33,544 nt of DNA from Rhizobiaceae bacterium (GCA_028279875.1 JANQMU010000114.1:1-33544), one strand, 5' to 3'. Counted from the first letter of the stretch, positions 24,510 through 33,145 are shown. Program-made: numbers and translations. Notes: a model not told the origin generated them from the letters alone.

Positions 24510-25487
24510 ATTCTTGGCCTCAAGCAAATAGGCGGCCGCCTGGCGCAACTTGTCTTTGTGCTCTGGGCGGTCGCAACGATTCTCTTCCTGATGTTCCGGC
24601 TCATGCCGAGCAACCCGCTCGCGGCCTATATCGATCCGACATTCACGGTCGAGCAACAGGCCGCGCTGATGGCAAAATTCGGCCTCGACCGGCCGTTATG
24701 GGAACAATATTTCATCTATCTGTGGAACCTGCTTCAGGGCGAACTGGGCGACAGTTTCTTCTATCGGCAGCCGGTCGGCGAACGGGTGCTGGAACTGCTC
24801 CCCAACACCTTGATCCTGACCTTCAGTTCCCTGATCATCGCCTACGCCTTCGGTATCATCGTCGGTGCCTGGCTTGCCTGGAAACGCGACAGTATCGCGG
24901 AACGGGCCGCCATTCCGCTCGTCCTGACCACCCGCGCCCTGCCCGAATTCTGGCTCGGCATGCTGTTGCTCGCGGTGTTCAGCTTTGCGCTCGGCTGGTT
25001 TCCGGCCGGCGGAACGCGCAGCCCGGGCTCGGAATATTCCAGCTATTTCGCCCTCTACACATCGCGCGATTTCCTGTCGCATCTGGTGCTGCCGGCGATG
25101 ACGCTGGCGATCTACAGCCAGGGCCTGCCGCTGCTTTTGATGCGCTCCAACATGCTCGAAGTGATGAACGAGGATTTCGTCACCATGGCCCGGATCAAGG
25201 GCTTGTCCAACTGGACCGTCGTGGTCCGCCATGCGGCCCGTAACGCCCTGCTGCCGGTGATGACGTCCTTTGCCATCGCCGTCGGCTATCAGATCCAGGG
25301 TAATGTCGTCGTCGAAACCGTGTTTTCCTGGCCCGGCCTCGGGCGGGAACTGGTCAATGCCGTCTCCGCCAGCGATTATCCACTGGCCCAGGGCGCCTTT
25401 TTGATGATCGCGGTGGTGGTGGTGTTGATGAACCTGCTCGCCGATCTTCTGTACACCTTGCTGGATCCGAGGATTTCCCATGCCTGA
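24510..25487 (+). CDS. Peptide-type ABC transporter permease, DppB-like; possible ATT start
   Basis: A permease of about six helices with 'FRLMPSNPLAAYIDP' after helix 1, the core helices, and the coupling loop 'DFVTMARIKGLSNWTVVVRHAARNA'. The first ATG/GTG/TTG in frame is GTG at 24558, but that removes half of the first helix (protein of 309 residues). Starting at ATT 24510 gives 325 residues beginning LGLKQIGGRLAQLVFVLW, the same spacing from N-terminus to the PGDP-like motif as in the permease at 6305. AAAGGAA is seven bases ahead of ATT. CTG at 24540 is another option. ATT starts are rare (infC is the known example), so the true start is uncertain. The gene follows the binding-protein stop in the same frame. 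Confidence 0.85.
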   Translation: MLGLKQIGGRLAQLVFVLWAVATILFLMFRLMPSNPLAAYIDPTFTVEQQAALMAKFGLDRPLWEQYFIYLWNLLQGELGDSFFYRQPVGERVLELLPNTLILTFSSLIIAYAFGIIVGAWLAWKRDSIAERAAIPLVLTTRALPEFWLGMLLLAVFSFALGWFPAGGTRSPGSEYSSYFALYTSRDFLSHLVLPAMTLAIYSQGLPLLLMRSNMLEVMNEDFVTMARIKGLSNWTVVVRHAARNALLPVMTSFAIAVGYQIQGNVVVETVFSWPGLGRELVNAVSASDYPLAQGAFLMIAVVVVLMNLLADLLYTLLDPRISHA

Positions 25488-26385
25488 CGCGGCGGTGGAA
25501 GCGGCACCGGCGCCGAACCGCCTGGTGCGGCTGGTGAAGAAAATCCGGCTGCCGCTGGACGATCCCTTCGCCATTGTCGGGCTGGTGATCTATGCGGTGT
25601 TTTTGCTGGTCGCGATTTTCGCCGACCAGCTGGCGACCCACGATCCGCTGGAAATCCTGTTCGACAAGGACTACCAGCTTGCGTCCGACCTGCGGCCGCT
25701 GGAGGGCGGCTTCGTCATGGGCACCACCAGCCTTGGACGCGATATCTATTCGCAGCTCATCTACGGCTCCCGCAGCGCCCTGCTGATCGGCCTGACCGCC
25801 GCCTTCATGGTCGCCGTCATCGGCACGGTGGTGGGATTGCTGTCCGGTTATTTCGGCGGCTGGATCGACATTATTCTAATGCGCGCGGCCGATATCGCCT
25901 TCGGCATCCCGTTCCTGCCCTTTGTCATCGTTCTGGCGGCCTTTCTCGAGCCGTCGATCTGGAACGTCGTTCTGGCGATGGCGCTGATCCTGTGGCGCGA
26001 CACCGGCCGGGTCATCCGCAGCCAGGTGCTCACATTGCGGACCCGCGCCTATATCGATGCGGCGCGTGTCGCCGGATCGTCCGATCTGAAAATCGTCTTC
26101 CGGCACATTGCCCCGAATATCCTGCCGCTGAGTTTCCTCTATGGCTCGATCGCCATCGGCTGGGCCATTCTGACCGAGGCGGCAATCAGCTTCCTGGGTT
26201 TCGGCGACCCCGAAACCATCTCATGGGGCTATATGCTGCAGGACGCCTATGCCAGCCAGGCGCTTTCGCAGGGCGGCTATTACTGGTTCGTGCCGCCGGG
26301 AATCTGCATTGTCCTGGTCGTTGTCGCCGGGTTCTTCATCAGCCGCGGCTATGAGGAAATCCTGTTTCCGAAGCTGAAGGAGTAG
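25480..26385 (+). CDS. Peptide-type ABC transporter permease, DppC-like
   Basis: A 301-residue permease. After an N-terminal cytoplasmic tail (about 1-28) and helix 1 ('IVGLVIYAVFLLVAIFADQL') comes the DppC segment 'GFVMGTTSLGRDIYSQLIYGSRSALLIG', then the core helices and the EAA loop 'YIDAARVAGSSDLKIVFRHIAPNI'. 'EAAISFLGFGDPETISWGYML' is typical of this subfamily. It overlaps the previous permease by 8 bp, indicating coupled translation, and pairs with it as the channel. Confidence 0.93.
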   Translation: MPDAAVEAAPAPNRLVRLVKKIRLPLDDPFAIVGLVIYAVFLLVAIFADQLATHDPLEILFDKDYQLASDLRPLEGGFVMGTTSLGRDIYSQLIYGSRSALLIGLTAAFMVAVIGTVVGLLSGYFGGWIDIILMRAADIAFGIPFLPFVIVLAAFLEPSIWNVVLAMALILWRDTGRVIRSQVLTLRTRAYIDAARVAGSSDLKIVFRHIAPNILPLSFLYGSIAIGWAILTEAAISFLGFGDPETISWGYMLQDAYASQALSQGGYYWFVPPGICIVLVVVAGFFISRGYEEILFPKLKE

Positions 26386-26392
26386 GCCGCCG

Positions 26393-27409
26393 ATGAGCGA
26401 TGACATTCTTCGTGTCGAAGGCCTGAAGATCTCCTATGCCGTGGGCAACACCAAGGTCCGAGCGGTGGACGATGCGTCCTTTACGATTCCCGGCGGCTCG
26501 ATTGTCGGGCTGGTCGGCGAATCGGGCTGCGGCAAAACAACGGTCGCCAGGGGCCTCACCCGGATCATGGCCAAGAATGCGAGTTTCGACGGCGGCAGGG
26601 TGTTCTTCGACGGCAAGGATCTGCTGGCGATGGGAGAGGCCGACATGAACGCGCTGCGCTGGCGCGATATTGCCTTCATTCCGCAAAGCGCCATGAATTC
26701 CCTCGATCCCGTCTACACCATTGAAAAGCAGATCAACGAGGTCCTGCTGCAGCGGGGCGGCTACGACAAGCCGGCGGCCCGGGCCCGCGCCGAAGAGCTG
26801 TTCGAGATGGTCGGCATCGAGAAACAGCGATTGCGGGACTATCCGCACCAGTTTTCAGGCGGCATGCGCCAGCGCGTCGCCATCGCCCTGGCGCTGGCAC
26901 TCGACCCCAAACTCGTCATCGCCGACGAACCGGTGACGGCGCTGGACGTCATCGTGCAGCGGCAGATCCTCGACACTTTGAAATCACTGCAGGACAGGCT
27001 CGGAATTTCGGTCATCCTGGTGACCCATGACATCTCGGTCGTTGCTTATGTCTGCGACCGCATCGTCGTCATGTATGCCGGGCGGGTCGTGGAAGCGGGC
27101 GATACGGCCACGGTTCTGACCGCCCCGTTCCATCCCTATACGATGGGGCTCTACAACGCCTTTCCCGATCTGCAATCCAGCGAGGGCCTGCTGACGCCGA
27201 TCGAAGGCCACCCGCCCGATCTCAGCGCACCGCCGGCCGGATGCCGTTTCGCGCCGCGCTGCCCGTTTGTCGAGGACCGGTGCCGCACAAGCGACGTGCC
27301 GCTTGTCGATATCGGAGGCGGGCACGATGCGGCCTGCCTGCGTGCCCTGGAAGCGGAGACGCTTCGGGCCGAAGCGTCCAGGCCCGAAACATGGGCGGCC
27401 ATGGCATGA
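26393..27409 (+). CDS. Peptide-type ABC transporter ATP-binding protein, DppD-like
   Basis: A 338-residue ATPase with Walker A 'GESGCGKTTVARGL', Q-loop 'FIPQSAMNSLDPVYT', signature 'QFSGGMRQRVAIALAL', Walker B 'KLVIADEPVTALDVI' and switch 'LVTHDISVVAYV'. The oligo_HPY extension 'PPAGCRFAPRCPFVEDRC' is near the C-terminus. The ATG lies 7 bp after the permease stop, with AAGGAG inside the end of the permease gene. Its stop overlaps the next start (ATGA). Confidence 0.93.
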   Translation: MSDDILRVEGLKISYAVGNTKVRAVDDASFTIPGGSIVGLVGESGCGKTTVARGLTRIMAKNASFDGGRVFFDGKDLLAMGEADMNALRWRDIAFIPQSAMNSLDPVYTIEKQINEVLLQRGGYDKPAARARAEELFEMVGIEKQRLRDYPHQFSGGMRQRVAIALALALDPKLVIADEPVTALDVIVQRQILDTLKSLQDRLGISVILVTHDISVVAYVCDRIVVMYAGRVVEAGDTATVLTAPFHPYTMGLYNAFPDLQSSEGLLTPIEGHPPDLSAPPAGCRFAPRCPFVEDRCRTSDVPLVDIGGGHDAACLRALEAETLRAEASRPETWAAMA

Positions 27410-28419
27410 GCGCCCCCTTGCAGTCTGCCGCGGCGAAGCCGGAGAAGCCGTTGGTCCGGGTCGACAATGTGCGAAAGCACTTCACCGTCGGCAATCCGCT
27501 GATATCGGCAATGCGCGGCGGACCGACCATCGTCAAGGCGGTAGACGGCGTCAGTTTTTCCCTGAACAGCGGAGAGAGCGTCGGACTGCTGGGGGAATCG
27601 GGCTGCGGCAAGACCACGATGGGCCGCCTGCTGCTGAAACTCGAAGCCGCCACGGAGGGCCATATTCTGTTCGAGGATATGGACCTGTCGACATGCGAGG
27701 GCAAGGATCTCAAGACCTATCGCACCAAGGCGCAGATGATCTTCCAGAACCCGTTTGAAGCGCTCAATCCGCGCTTCACGATCGCCCAGTCGCTGGCCGA
27801 ACCGCTGATCAATGTCGGCGTGTCCAAAGCCGAGCAGGCGGAGCGCATCGACAGGGCCATGACGCTGGTTCACCTGCCCAACCCGCAGCAGTTCCTCGAC
27901 CGTTTCCCGCATCAGATGTCCGGAGGCCAGCTTCAGCGGGTGGTGATGGCACGGGCCCTGATCCTGGAGCCGACCTTCGTCGTTGCCGACGAGCCGGTGT
28001 CCATGCTCGATGTCAGTGTCCGGGCCGGCATCCTGAACCTGTTTCGCGAGGTACGCGAAAGCCTCGGACTGACGGCCATCTATATCAGTCATGACCTTGC
28101 CCTGGTGCGCTATGTCTGCGAACGGACCATCGTGATGTATCTGGGCTGTATCGTCGAGGACGGACCGACGGAAGAGATCGTGCGGGACCCGCTGCACCCC
28201 TATACGAAGGCGCTCGTTTCGGCCGTCCCGGTTCCCCATCCCGACCAGTCGCACGAGCCCCTGCCGATCAAGAGCGGTGCGCCGGATGCACGCAATCCGC
28301 CCTCCGGCTGCCGCTTGCGTGACCGCTGCCCGCATGCCTTCGACCGCTGCGCCACCGAGGAGCCGAAAGCGACGGTCGTCGGCAACCGAAAGGTCCATTG
28401 CCACCTGTTCGATCAATAG
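27406..28419 (+). CDS. Peptide-type ABC transporter ATP-binding protein, DppF-like
   Basis: A 337-residue ATPase, last gene of the second importer. It shows 'GESGCGKTTMGRLLLKLE' (Walker A), 'MIFQNPFEALNPRF' (Q-loop), 'QMSGGQLQRVVMARAL' (signature), 'FVVADEPVSMLDVSV' (Walker B; Met where Ala is usual after Ser) and 'YISHDLALVRYV' (switch His). The C-terminus ends with the oligo_HPY pattern 'PPSGCRLRDRCPHAFDRC'. The frame is open 55 codons further upstream inside the other ATPase gene, but the ATGA overlap at 27406 and the family N-terminus fix the start. Confidence 0.93.
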   Translation: MSAPLQSAAAKPEKPLVRVDNVRKHFTVGNPLISAMRGGPTIVKAVDGVSFSLNSGESVGLLGESGCGKTTMGRLLLKLEAATEGHILFEDMDLSTCEGKDLKTYRTKAQMIFQNPFEALNPRFTIAQSLAEPLINVGVSKAEQAERIDRAMTLVHLPNPQQFLDRFPHQMSGGQLQRVVMARALILEPTFVVADEPVSMLDVSVRAGILNLFREVRESLGLTAIYISHDLALVRYVCERTIVMYLGCIVEDGPTEEIVRDPLHPYTKALVSAVPVPHPDQSHEPLPIKSGAPDARNPPSGCRLRDRCPHAFDRCATEEPKATVVGNRKVHCHLFDQ

Positions 28420-28500
28420 AGCGACCGGCCGGGCCTGTATCGTCAGGCTTGCGGCAGACCTTGTTTTTCCGCTAACTGTCGGTGCGGGAGCCTGGCGAAA

Positions 28501-30219
28501 ATGATCGACAATTCACGCCCGTTCGGAGTGGCCGGCATTGGCGACAATCTGACCGCGGTGCAATGGGTCGGTCTCATCTTCGCCGGATGGATTATCGTCA
28601 TCCTGTCTTCGCTGCTGCCGGAGTTGTGGCAGGCACCCTACAGTCTGGTTCAGGATGACGCACGCCATCATGTCGTGTGGCTGCGCCGGCTGGCGAATCC
28701 GGAACTCTACGCCAACGACCCGACCGCAGCGTTCTTCCTCAGTCAGAGCCCGGTCGTCTACCGGGCGCTTTTCGCACCGGCGCACTGGCTGGGCATTGAC
28801 GTACTGGTCTGGCATCTGCTGGTCGTCGTGCCCCTCACCTCTTTGCTGACAACCATCGCGCTCTACCGGTTTACGATACACATCCTGCCGACCAGCCTGC
28901 AGCGGGGACTGGTAACCCTGATCCTGTGCCTTCTGCTCGCCACCGCCGCGATGCAGGGTCTGCAGCGCAATTTTTCCGTGGCAATCTTCCTGTTCGCATG
29001 GGTGGCTTATCTGGAACGGCGGGTACTGCTGACAGGGCTGGTCTTCCTGATCGGCGCCAATCTCTACCCTGTGGCTGCCGCAGCGGCCGGTTTTGGCCTG
29101 TTGATCCATCTGCTGATGCCGATACGGCCTTACGGCCTGTTCAATCGCCGGGCCGTCATGACGGTCGTTGTTGCCGGGATTGCCGGCCTGGCCGGGCTCG
29201 TCCCCTTCCTGCTGGCCTCGGCCGATGCCGGACCGACCCTGCTGCTGCAGGACGCGCAAGGCCTGCCCATCATGCAGGATGGCCGGTCGGGGTTTTTCAA
29301 ACCCTCCCTTTGGGACCAGTTGTTATGTCACAGAGTGGGCGGTGCCAGCCTATTGCCGATTTGCATCCGGACCGCCGGGGGCGATGCCAGCACCCTGACA
29401 CTCGCAGCCTATCTGGCGGTCATTGCGATGGGGTTGATCTGTTATCGATGGCTCCTTGTGGGCACCGGCAAACGGGCCAATGCCCATGCAGGCCGGGCTG
29501 CAAAGGTGGTCCTTTCATCGTTCATTGCCGGGACCGTCCTGTTTGTTGCCGCTTATGCCGCAGCATTCCGGCTCTATCTTCCGGACCGCTATGCATTTTA
29601 CGCGACCGGGCTGCTCTTCCAATTCTGCGCCGCGTTTCTCGTTTATGCGATCCTCATCGGCCTTGCCAGGCTGGCGGGCCGCATTCTGCCGCCGATCCGT
29701 GCCGCCCTCCCGGTGGTCGTTCTTGAAGCAAGCTGGATCGGCTTCGTGGCTTTCGGCAGCCATGGTTTTGGCCTGGTCAGGGACCGGGAACCTGAAATAT
29801 CAGCCTATCTGCGCTCTTCACCGCAGACATCGGTCGTCGCCGGGTTCGACGGATATCTGGACAGCGTGCCCGCCCACGGCCTGCGGAGCAGTTTCACGGC
29901 GATTGAGTTCATCCTCCCCTACAAGACGGACTATTTCGACCTGATGCGCGACCGGACCTTACGGCTGCGCGACGCATTCATGACGTCCTCGGCCAGGGAG
30001 CTTTCCGAATTTGCCGCAAGGGAGAACATTTCGTTTTTTCTGCTGCGGTCCGGACCTTTGCATATTTCCGGTCTGTGGAAGCGCTCCTTTCCCAGTCTGG
30101 CTGCTTTGGACGGGATTGAGGTTCCGATGGGCACGGTGCCCGGCGGGACCGATTGTGTCGTCACATCCGGGCACGATGTCCATCTGGTCGATGCGGCGTG
30201 CCTGGGCGGCGGACCATGA
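28501..30219 (+). CDS. Polytopic membrane protein, probable GT-C-type glycosyltransferase
   Basis: A 572-residue integral membrane protein with about ten predicted helices in residues 20-420, then a soluble domain (about 421-572) with no recognised motif. After the first helix the outer loop begins 'YSLVQDDARHHVVWLRRL', an acidic pair (Asp52, Asp53) placed as in GT-C enzymes that use polyprenyl-phosphate sugars. I do not recognise a named family. It is followed 105 bp later by a DPM1-like transferase, which often makes the polyprenyl-phosphate donor for such proteins, so the two probably act together on a cell-surface glycan or protein (inference). GGGAG lies about ten bases before the ATG. 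The 81-bp gap from the ABC operon leaves it unclear whether they are co-transcribed. Confidence 0.7.
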   Translation: MIDNSRPFGVAGIGDNLTAVQWVGLIFAGWIIVILSSLLPELWQAPYSLVQDDARHHVVWLRRLANPELYANDPTAAFFLSQSPVVYRALFAPAHWLGIDVLVWHLLVVVPLTSLLTTIALYRFTIHILPTSLQRGLVTLILCLLLATAAMQGLQRNFSVAIFLFAWVAYLERRVLLTGLVFLIGANLYPVAAAAAGFGLLIHLLMPIRPYGLFNRRAVMTVVVAGIAGLAGLVPFLLASADAGPTLLLQDAQGLPIMQDGRSGFFKPSLWDQLLCHRVGGASLLPICIRTAGGDASTLTLAAYLAVIAMGLICYRWLLVGTGKRANAHAGRAAKVVLSSFIAGTVLFVAAYAAAFRLYLPDRYAFYATGLLFQFCAAFLVYAILIGLARLAGRILPPIRAALPVVVLEASWIGFVAFGSHGFGLVRDREPEISAYLRSSPQTSVVAGFDGYLDSVPAHGLRSSFTAIEFILPYKTDYFDLMRDRTLRLRDAFMTSSARELSEFAARENISFFLLRSGPLHISGLWKRSFPSLAALDGIEVPMGTVPGGTDCVVTSGHDVHLVDAACLGGGP

Positions 30220-30324
30220 CAGCCTGTGCCAGACGAACAGACCGGTGGTCATCCGCGCGGCTCGCCGGTACGGTGTCAGGATGTGAGCAATTTCACCAAC
30301 TCACCTCACCGGGCGGCATCCAGG

Positions 30325-31029
30325 ATGAAAATCTCCATCGTTATTCCCTGTTACAACGAGCGGGCGACAATCGGCACGGTACTGCAGCGTGTCACCGCCG
30401 TCGACATGGACAAGGAAGTGATCGTTATCGACGACGCCTCCGGCGACGGGACCCGCGAACTGCTTGAGGGCGAACTCGCGCCGCTCGTCGACCGGCTGGT
30501 CGTTCATGAACGGAACCAGGGCAAGGGCGCTGCTCTGCACAGCGGATTTGCGGTTGCCACCGGCGATGTGGTGCTGGTGCAGGATGCGGACCTCGAATAT
30601 GACTGCTCGGACTATCCCGCCCTGCTGCAGCCGCTCAAAGACAATGTCGCGGATGTCGTCTACGGATCGCGGTTCATCGGCAGCCGGCCGCATCGCGTCC
30701 TTTATTTCTGGCACCGGGTGGGCAACGGCTTTTTGACCCTGTGTTCCAATGTCTTCACCAATCTCAACCTGACGGATATGGAATGCGGCTACAAGCTGTT
30801 CCGCAAGCATGTTCTGGACGGGATCGAACTGACCGAAAAGCGGTTCGGGTTCGAGCCCGAGGTCACGGCAAAAATCGCCAGGATGGATGTGCGGATCTAC
30901 GAGGTCGGCATCTCCTATGCCGGGCGCACCTATGCCGAGGGCAAGAAGGTCGGCTGGCGCGACGGCGTGCGGGCGCTTTACGTGATCATCAAATGCGCGC
31001 CGATTTTCTCCCGACGCTCCACACGATAG
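30325..31029 (+). CDS. Family 2 glycosyltransferase, DPM1-like (polyprenyl-phosphate sugar synthase)
   Basis: A 234-residue GT-A protein. It opens with 'MKISIVIPCYNERATIGTVL', has 'EVIVIDDASGDGT' (31-43), 'NQGKGAALHSGF' (64-75) and the nucleotide-sugar metal motif 'QDADLEYD' (86-93, Asp87-Ala-Asp89), followed by 'VVYGSRF' and 'DMECGYKLFRK'. There is no C-terminal membrane helix, so it is the short dolichol-phosphate-mannose-synthase type, acting on the inner face of the membrane. The frame is open 33 codons upstream but homology starts at ATG 30325, which has only a weak Shine-Dalgarno. The 105 bp before it carry no other gene. Confidence 0.9.
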   Translation: MKISIVIPCYNERATIGTVLQRVTAVDMDKEVIVIDDASGDGTRELLEGELAPLVDRLVVHERNQGKGAALHSGFAVATGDVVLVQDADLEYDCSDYPALLQPLKDNVADVVYGSRFIGSRPHRVLYFWHRVGNGFLTLCSNVFTNLNLTDMECGYKLFRKHVLDGIELTEKRFGFEPEVTAKIARMDVRIYEVGISYAGRTYAEGKKVGWRDGVRALYVIIKCAPIFSRRSTR

Positions 31030-31034
31030 GAAGG

Positions 31035-31058
31035 ACCCACCGGCTCTTTTCGGTGGGT
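31035..31058 (+). terminator. Hairpin terminator after the glycosyltransferase
   Basis: ACCCACCG and CGGTGGGT form an 8-bp stem with an 8-base loop, six bases past the stop codon, followed by a short GTCTT. The T-run is poor, but position and stem suit a rho-independent terminator. Confidence 0.6.
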
Positions 31059-31086
31059 GTCTTCCGATCCCGGCGACAGGGCCAGT

Positions 31087-31098
31087 TAGAGCATCGGG
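31087..31098. repeat. Solitary TAGAGCATCGGG end sequence
   Basis: These 12 bases are identical to both termini of the element at 11855-12120. Similarity stops directly after them and no matching inverted end was found nearby, so this may be a decayed remnant, the end of a different member of the family, or chance. Confidence 0.4.
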
Positions 31099-31127
31099 TC
31101 AGGTGAGCAAACGCGCCGACCCTATGG

Positions 31128-32186
31128 CTACCGGTCGAGACCCAGCATCCTTCGATTGGCCGCGACATCGGTGTCTCCGCTGGCGAAATCGTCGAAAGCC
31201 CGCTCGGTGACGCGGATGATGTGGTCCTTGACGAATTGCGCGCCTTCGCGGGCACCGTCCTCGGGATGTTTCATGGCGCATTCCCACTCGACGACGGCCC
31301 AGCCGTCGAAATCCATGGCCGCCAGTTTCGAGAAGATCCCGCCAAAATCCACCTGGCCATCGCCAAGCGAACGAAAACGACCGGCGCGGTCGATCCAGCT
31401 CTGATAGCCGCCATAGACGCCCTGACGGCCTGTCGGATTGAATTCGGCATCCTTGACGTGGAACATCCGGATGCGATCCCCGTAGATGTCGAGATGGTCC
31501 AGATAGTCCAGGCATTGCAGCACATAGTGCGACGGATCGTAGAGCATGTGGCAGCGCGGGTGATTGCCGACACGCTCAAGCAGCATCTCGAATGTCGCGC
31601 CGTCATGCAGATCTTCACCCGGGTGAATCTCGTAACACAGGTCCACGCCCATCTCCTCGGCGTGATCGAGAATCGGCCTCCAGCGCGCCGCGAGCTCATC
31701 GAAGGCGGTCTCGACAAGGCCCTGCGGCCGCTGCGGCCAGGGGTAGAGAAACGGCCAGGCCAGTGCACCAGAGAAGGTCGCATGGGCGCTGGCGCCCAGA
31801 TTCCTGGACGCAGTCAGCGCTTTTTTCACCTGATCGACCGCCCATTCCTGACGCCGTTGCGGATTGCCGCGCACCTCCGGCGCCGCGAAACCGTCAAACG
31901 CCTCGTCATAGGCCGGATGGACCGCAACCAATTGGCCTTGAAGATGGGTCGCCAGATCCGTGATCTCGACGCCATTTTCCGCTGCCTGCCCCTTCAGCTC
32001 GTCGCAATAGTCTTTCGACTCGGCGGCTTTGTCGAGATCGATAAGGCGGGCATCCCAGGCCGGTATCTGCACACCCTTGTAGCCACATTCGGCCGCCCAT
32101 TTGGTGATGTTGGGCAGTGTGTCGAATGGCGCCTCATCCGCCGCAAACTGCGCCAGAAACAGCGCAGGTCCCTTCATTGTTCGCAT
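31128..32186 (-). CDS. Sugar phosphate isomerase/epimerase (xylose isomerase-like TIM barrel)
   Basis: A 352-residue TIM-barrel protein of the AP-endonuclease-2/xylose-isomerase-like superfamily. The metal-binding set appears as Glu186 ('DLCYEIHPGEDL'), Asp217 ('CHMLYDPSHY'), His243 ('RMFHVKDAEF') and Glu300 or Glu302 ('WAVVEWECA'). 'HLQGQLVAVHPAYDEAFDGF' (81-100) and the C-terminal 'VAANRRMLGLDR' resemble a group found in sugar and inositol-type catabolic clusters; the substrate is not identifiable. No signal peptide. GAGAGGA precedes the ATG. It is 31 bp downstream of a second epimerase gene, so the two form one operon. Confidence 0.88.
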   Translation of the reverse strand: MRTMKGPALFLAQFAADEAPFDTLPNITKWAAECGYKGVQIPAWDARLIDLDKAAESKDYCDELKGQAAENGVEITDLATHLQGQLVAVHPAYDEAFDGFAAPEVRGNPQRRQEWAVDQVKKALTASRNLGASAHATFSGALAWPFLYPWPQRPQGLVETAFDELAARWRPILDHAEEMGVDLCYEIHPGEDLHDGATFEMLLERVGNHPRCHMLYDPSHYVLQCLDYLDHLDIYGDRIRMFHVKDAEFNPTGRQGVYGGYQSWIDRAGRFRSLGDGQVDFGGIFSKLAAMDFDGWAVVEWECAMKHPEDGAREGAQFVKDHIIRVTERAFDDFASGDTDVAANRRMLGLDR

Positions 32187-32217
32187 GTTGCGTTCCTCTC
32201 ATTGCTCGTCGTTTGGT

Positions 32218-33084
32218 TCATCGGTCTCCCGCCAGTCCGGCATGTTCCAGCGATCGGCTTATATGGGCATATCCATCGCGATAGACCGCCTCACTGCTCT
32301 CGGCAAACTCCCTCCACACTTTTGTGGCAGCGGCCAGGTCCGGCAGACCGCGACCGAAACTCTCAATCGTCAGCCATTGGTCATACCCGGTGCCAGCAAG
32401 CGCGGCGTAGAACTCGGGCCATCGAACATGGCCGCGCCCCGGAACGCCGCGATCGTTTTCCGATATGTGGATATGCGCTATCACGTCAGCATTTCTGGTC
32501 AAGGCGTCAGCCGGGTCAGCCTCCTCAATATTGGCGTGGAACGTGTCATACATGGCACGGATGTTCGGATGGTCGATCCGGCGCACATGGTCGCAAAGCG
32601 CGTCCATCGTGTTGACGAGATAACATTCGAAACGGTTGACCGCCTCCAGCGCGACCGTCACGGCATGCCGGGCGGCCTCTTCGCCAATCCGTGTCTGCGA
32701 TTCGATGGATCGTTCGAATTCGGCCGCCGTCGGTGCCTCTCCGGAGAAATGACCGAGCGTCGAATGCAATGGTCCGCAAAGCGTGTCGGCGCCGACGGCG
32801 GCGCAGCATTCAAGCGCCCATTTCATGCGGTCGACACCCGCGGCGCGTTCTGTCGGGTCGGGCGAGATCAGATTGAGTTGCGGATAGGATATCGCAGAGG
32901 TGGCGGTCCGGGCCAGGCCGATCCCGTCGAGCAAACGGCCGACCTCGGCATATTCCAGCGGTGTACCCTCGAATATCGGAACCTCGATGCCGTCGAATCC
33001 GGTGGCCTTGATGTCATGCAGCACCGACGCGTGCTCGGGCCCGATACGGGTCGTCCACAGATACATGCACATGCCGATCTTCAT
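32218..33084 (-). CDS. Ketose 3-epimerase-like TIM-barrel protein (D-tagatose/D-psicose 3-epimerase family)
   Basis: A 288-residue protein, the usual length for this family. Its metal and catalytic residues match D-tagatose 3-epimerase closely: Glu147 ('VALEAVNRFECYLVNT'), Asp180 and His183 ('MYDTFHANIEE'), His206 and Arg212 ('HIHISENDRGVPGRG') and Glu241 ('LTIESFG'). In such enzymes the two Glu residues move protons at C3 of a ketose bound to Mn2+ or Co2+. The N-terminus starts 'MKIGMCMYLWT'. GGGGAG lies upstream of the ATG. It is the first gene of the minus-strand operon, divergent from another barrel gene at the window edge. Confidence 0.92.
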   Translation of the reverse strand: MKIGMCMYLWTTRIGPEHASVLHDIKATGFDGIEVPIFEGTPLEYAEVGRLLDGIGLARTATSAISYPQLNLISPDPTERAAGVDRMKWALECCAAVGADTLCGPLHSTLGHFSGEAPTAAEFERSIESQTRIGEEAARHAVTVALEAVNRFECYLVNTMDALCDHVRRIDHPNIRAMYDTFHANIEEADPADALTRNADVIAHIHISENDRGVPGRGHVRWPEFYAALAGTGYDQWLTIESFGRGLPDLAAATKVWREFAESSEAVYRDGYAHISRSLEHAGLAGDR

Positions 33085-33134
33085 TGCGTGCTCCCCGAAA
33101 GCCGTCTCCGCATGCGTCAGTTAAACCCTCAAAC

Positions 33135-33145
33135 TGGTCTTACCA
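33135..33145. promoter_or_regulatory. FadR-type operator-like palindrome, site 1
   Basis: TGGT-CTT-ACCA within AAACTGGTCTTACCAAAA has the TGGT-N3-ACCA core of GntR-FCD operators such as FadR. It lies 50 bp upstream of the epimerase start codon. Confidence 0.55.

Noticed and set aside
27241..27405. Upstream extension of the second DppF-like ATPase
   Set aside because: The extra 55 codons lie inside the other ATPase gene; the ATGA overlap at 27406 fits operon style and family length.
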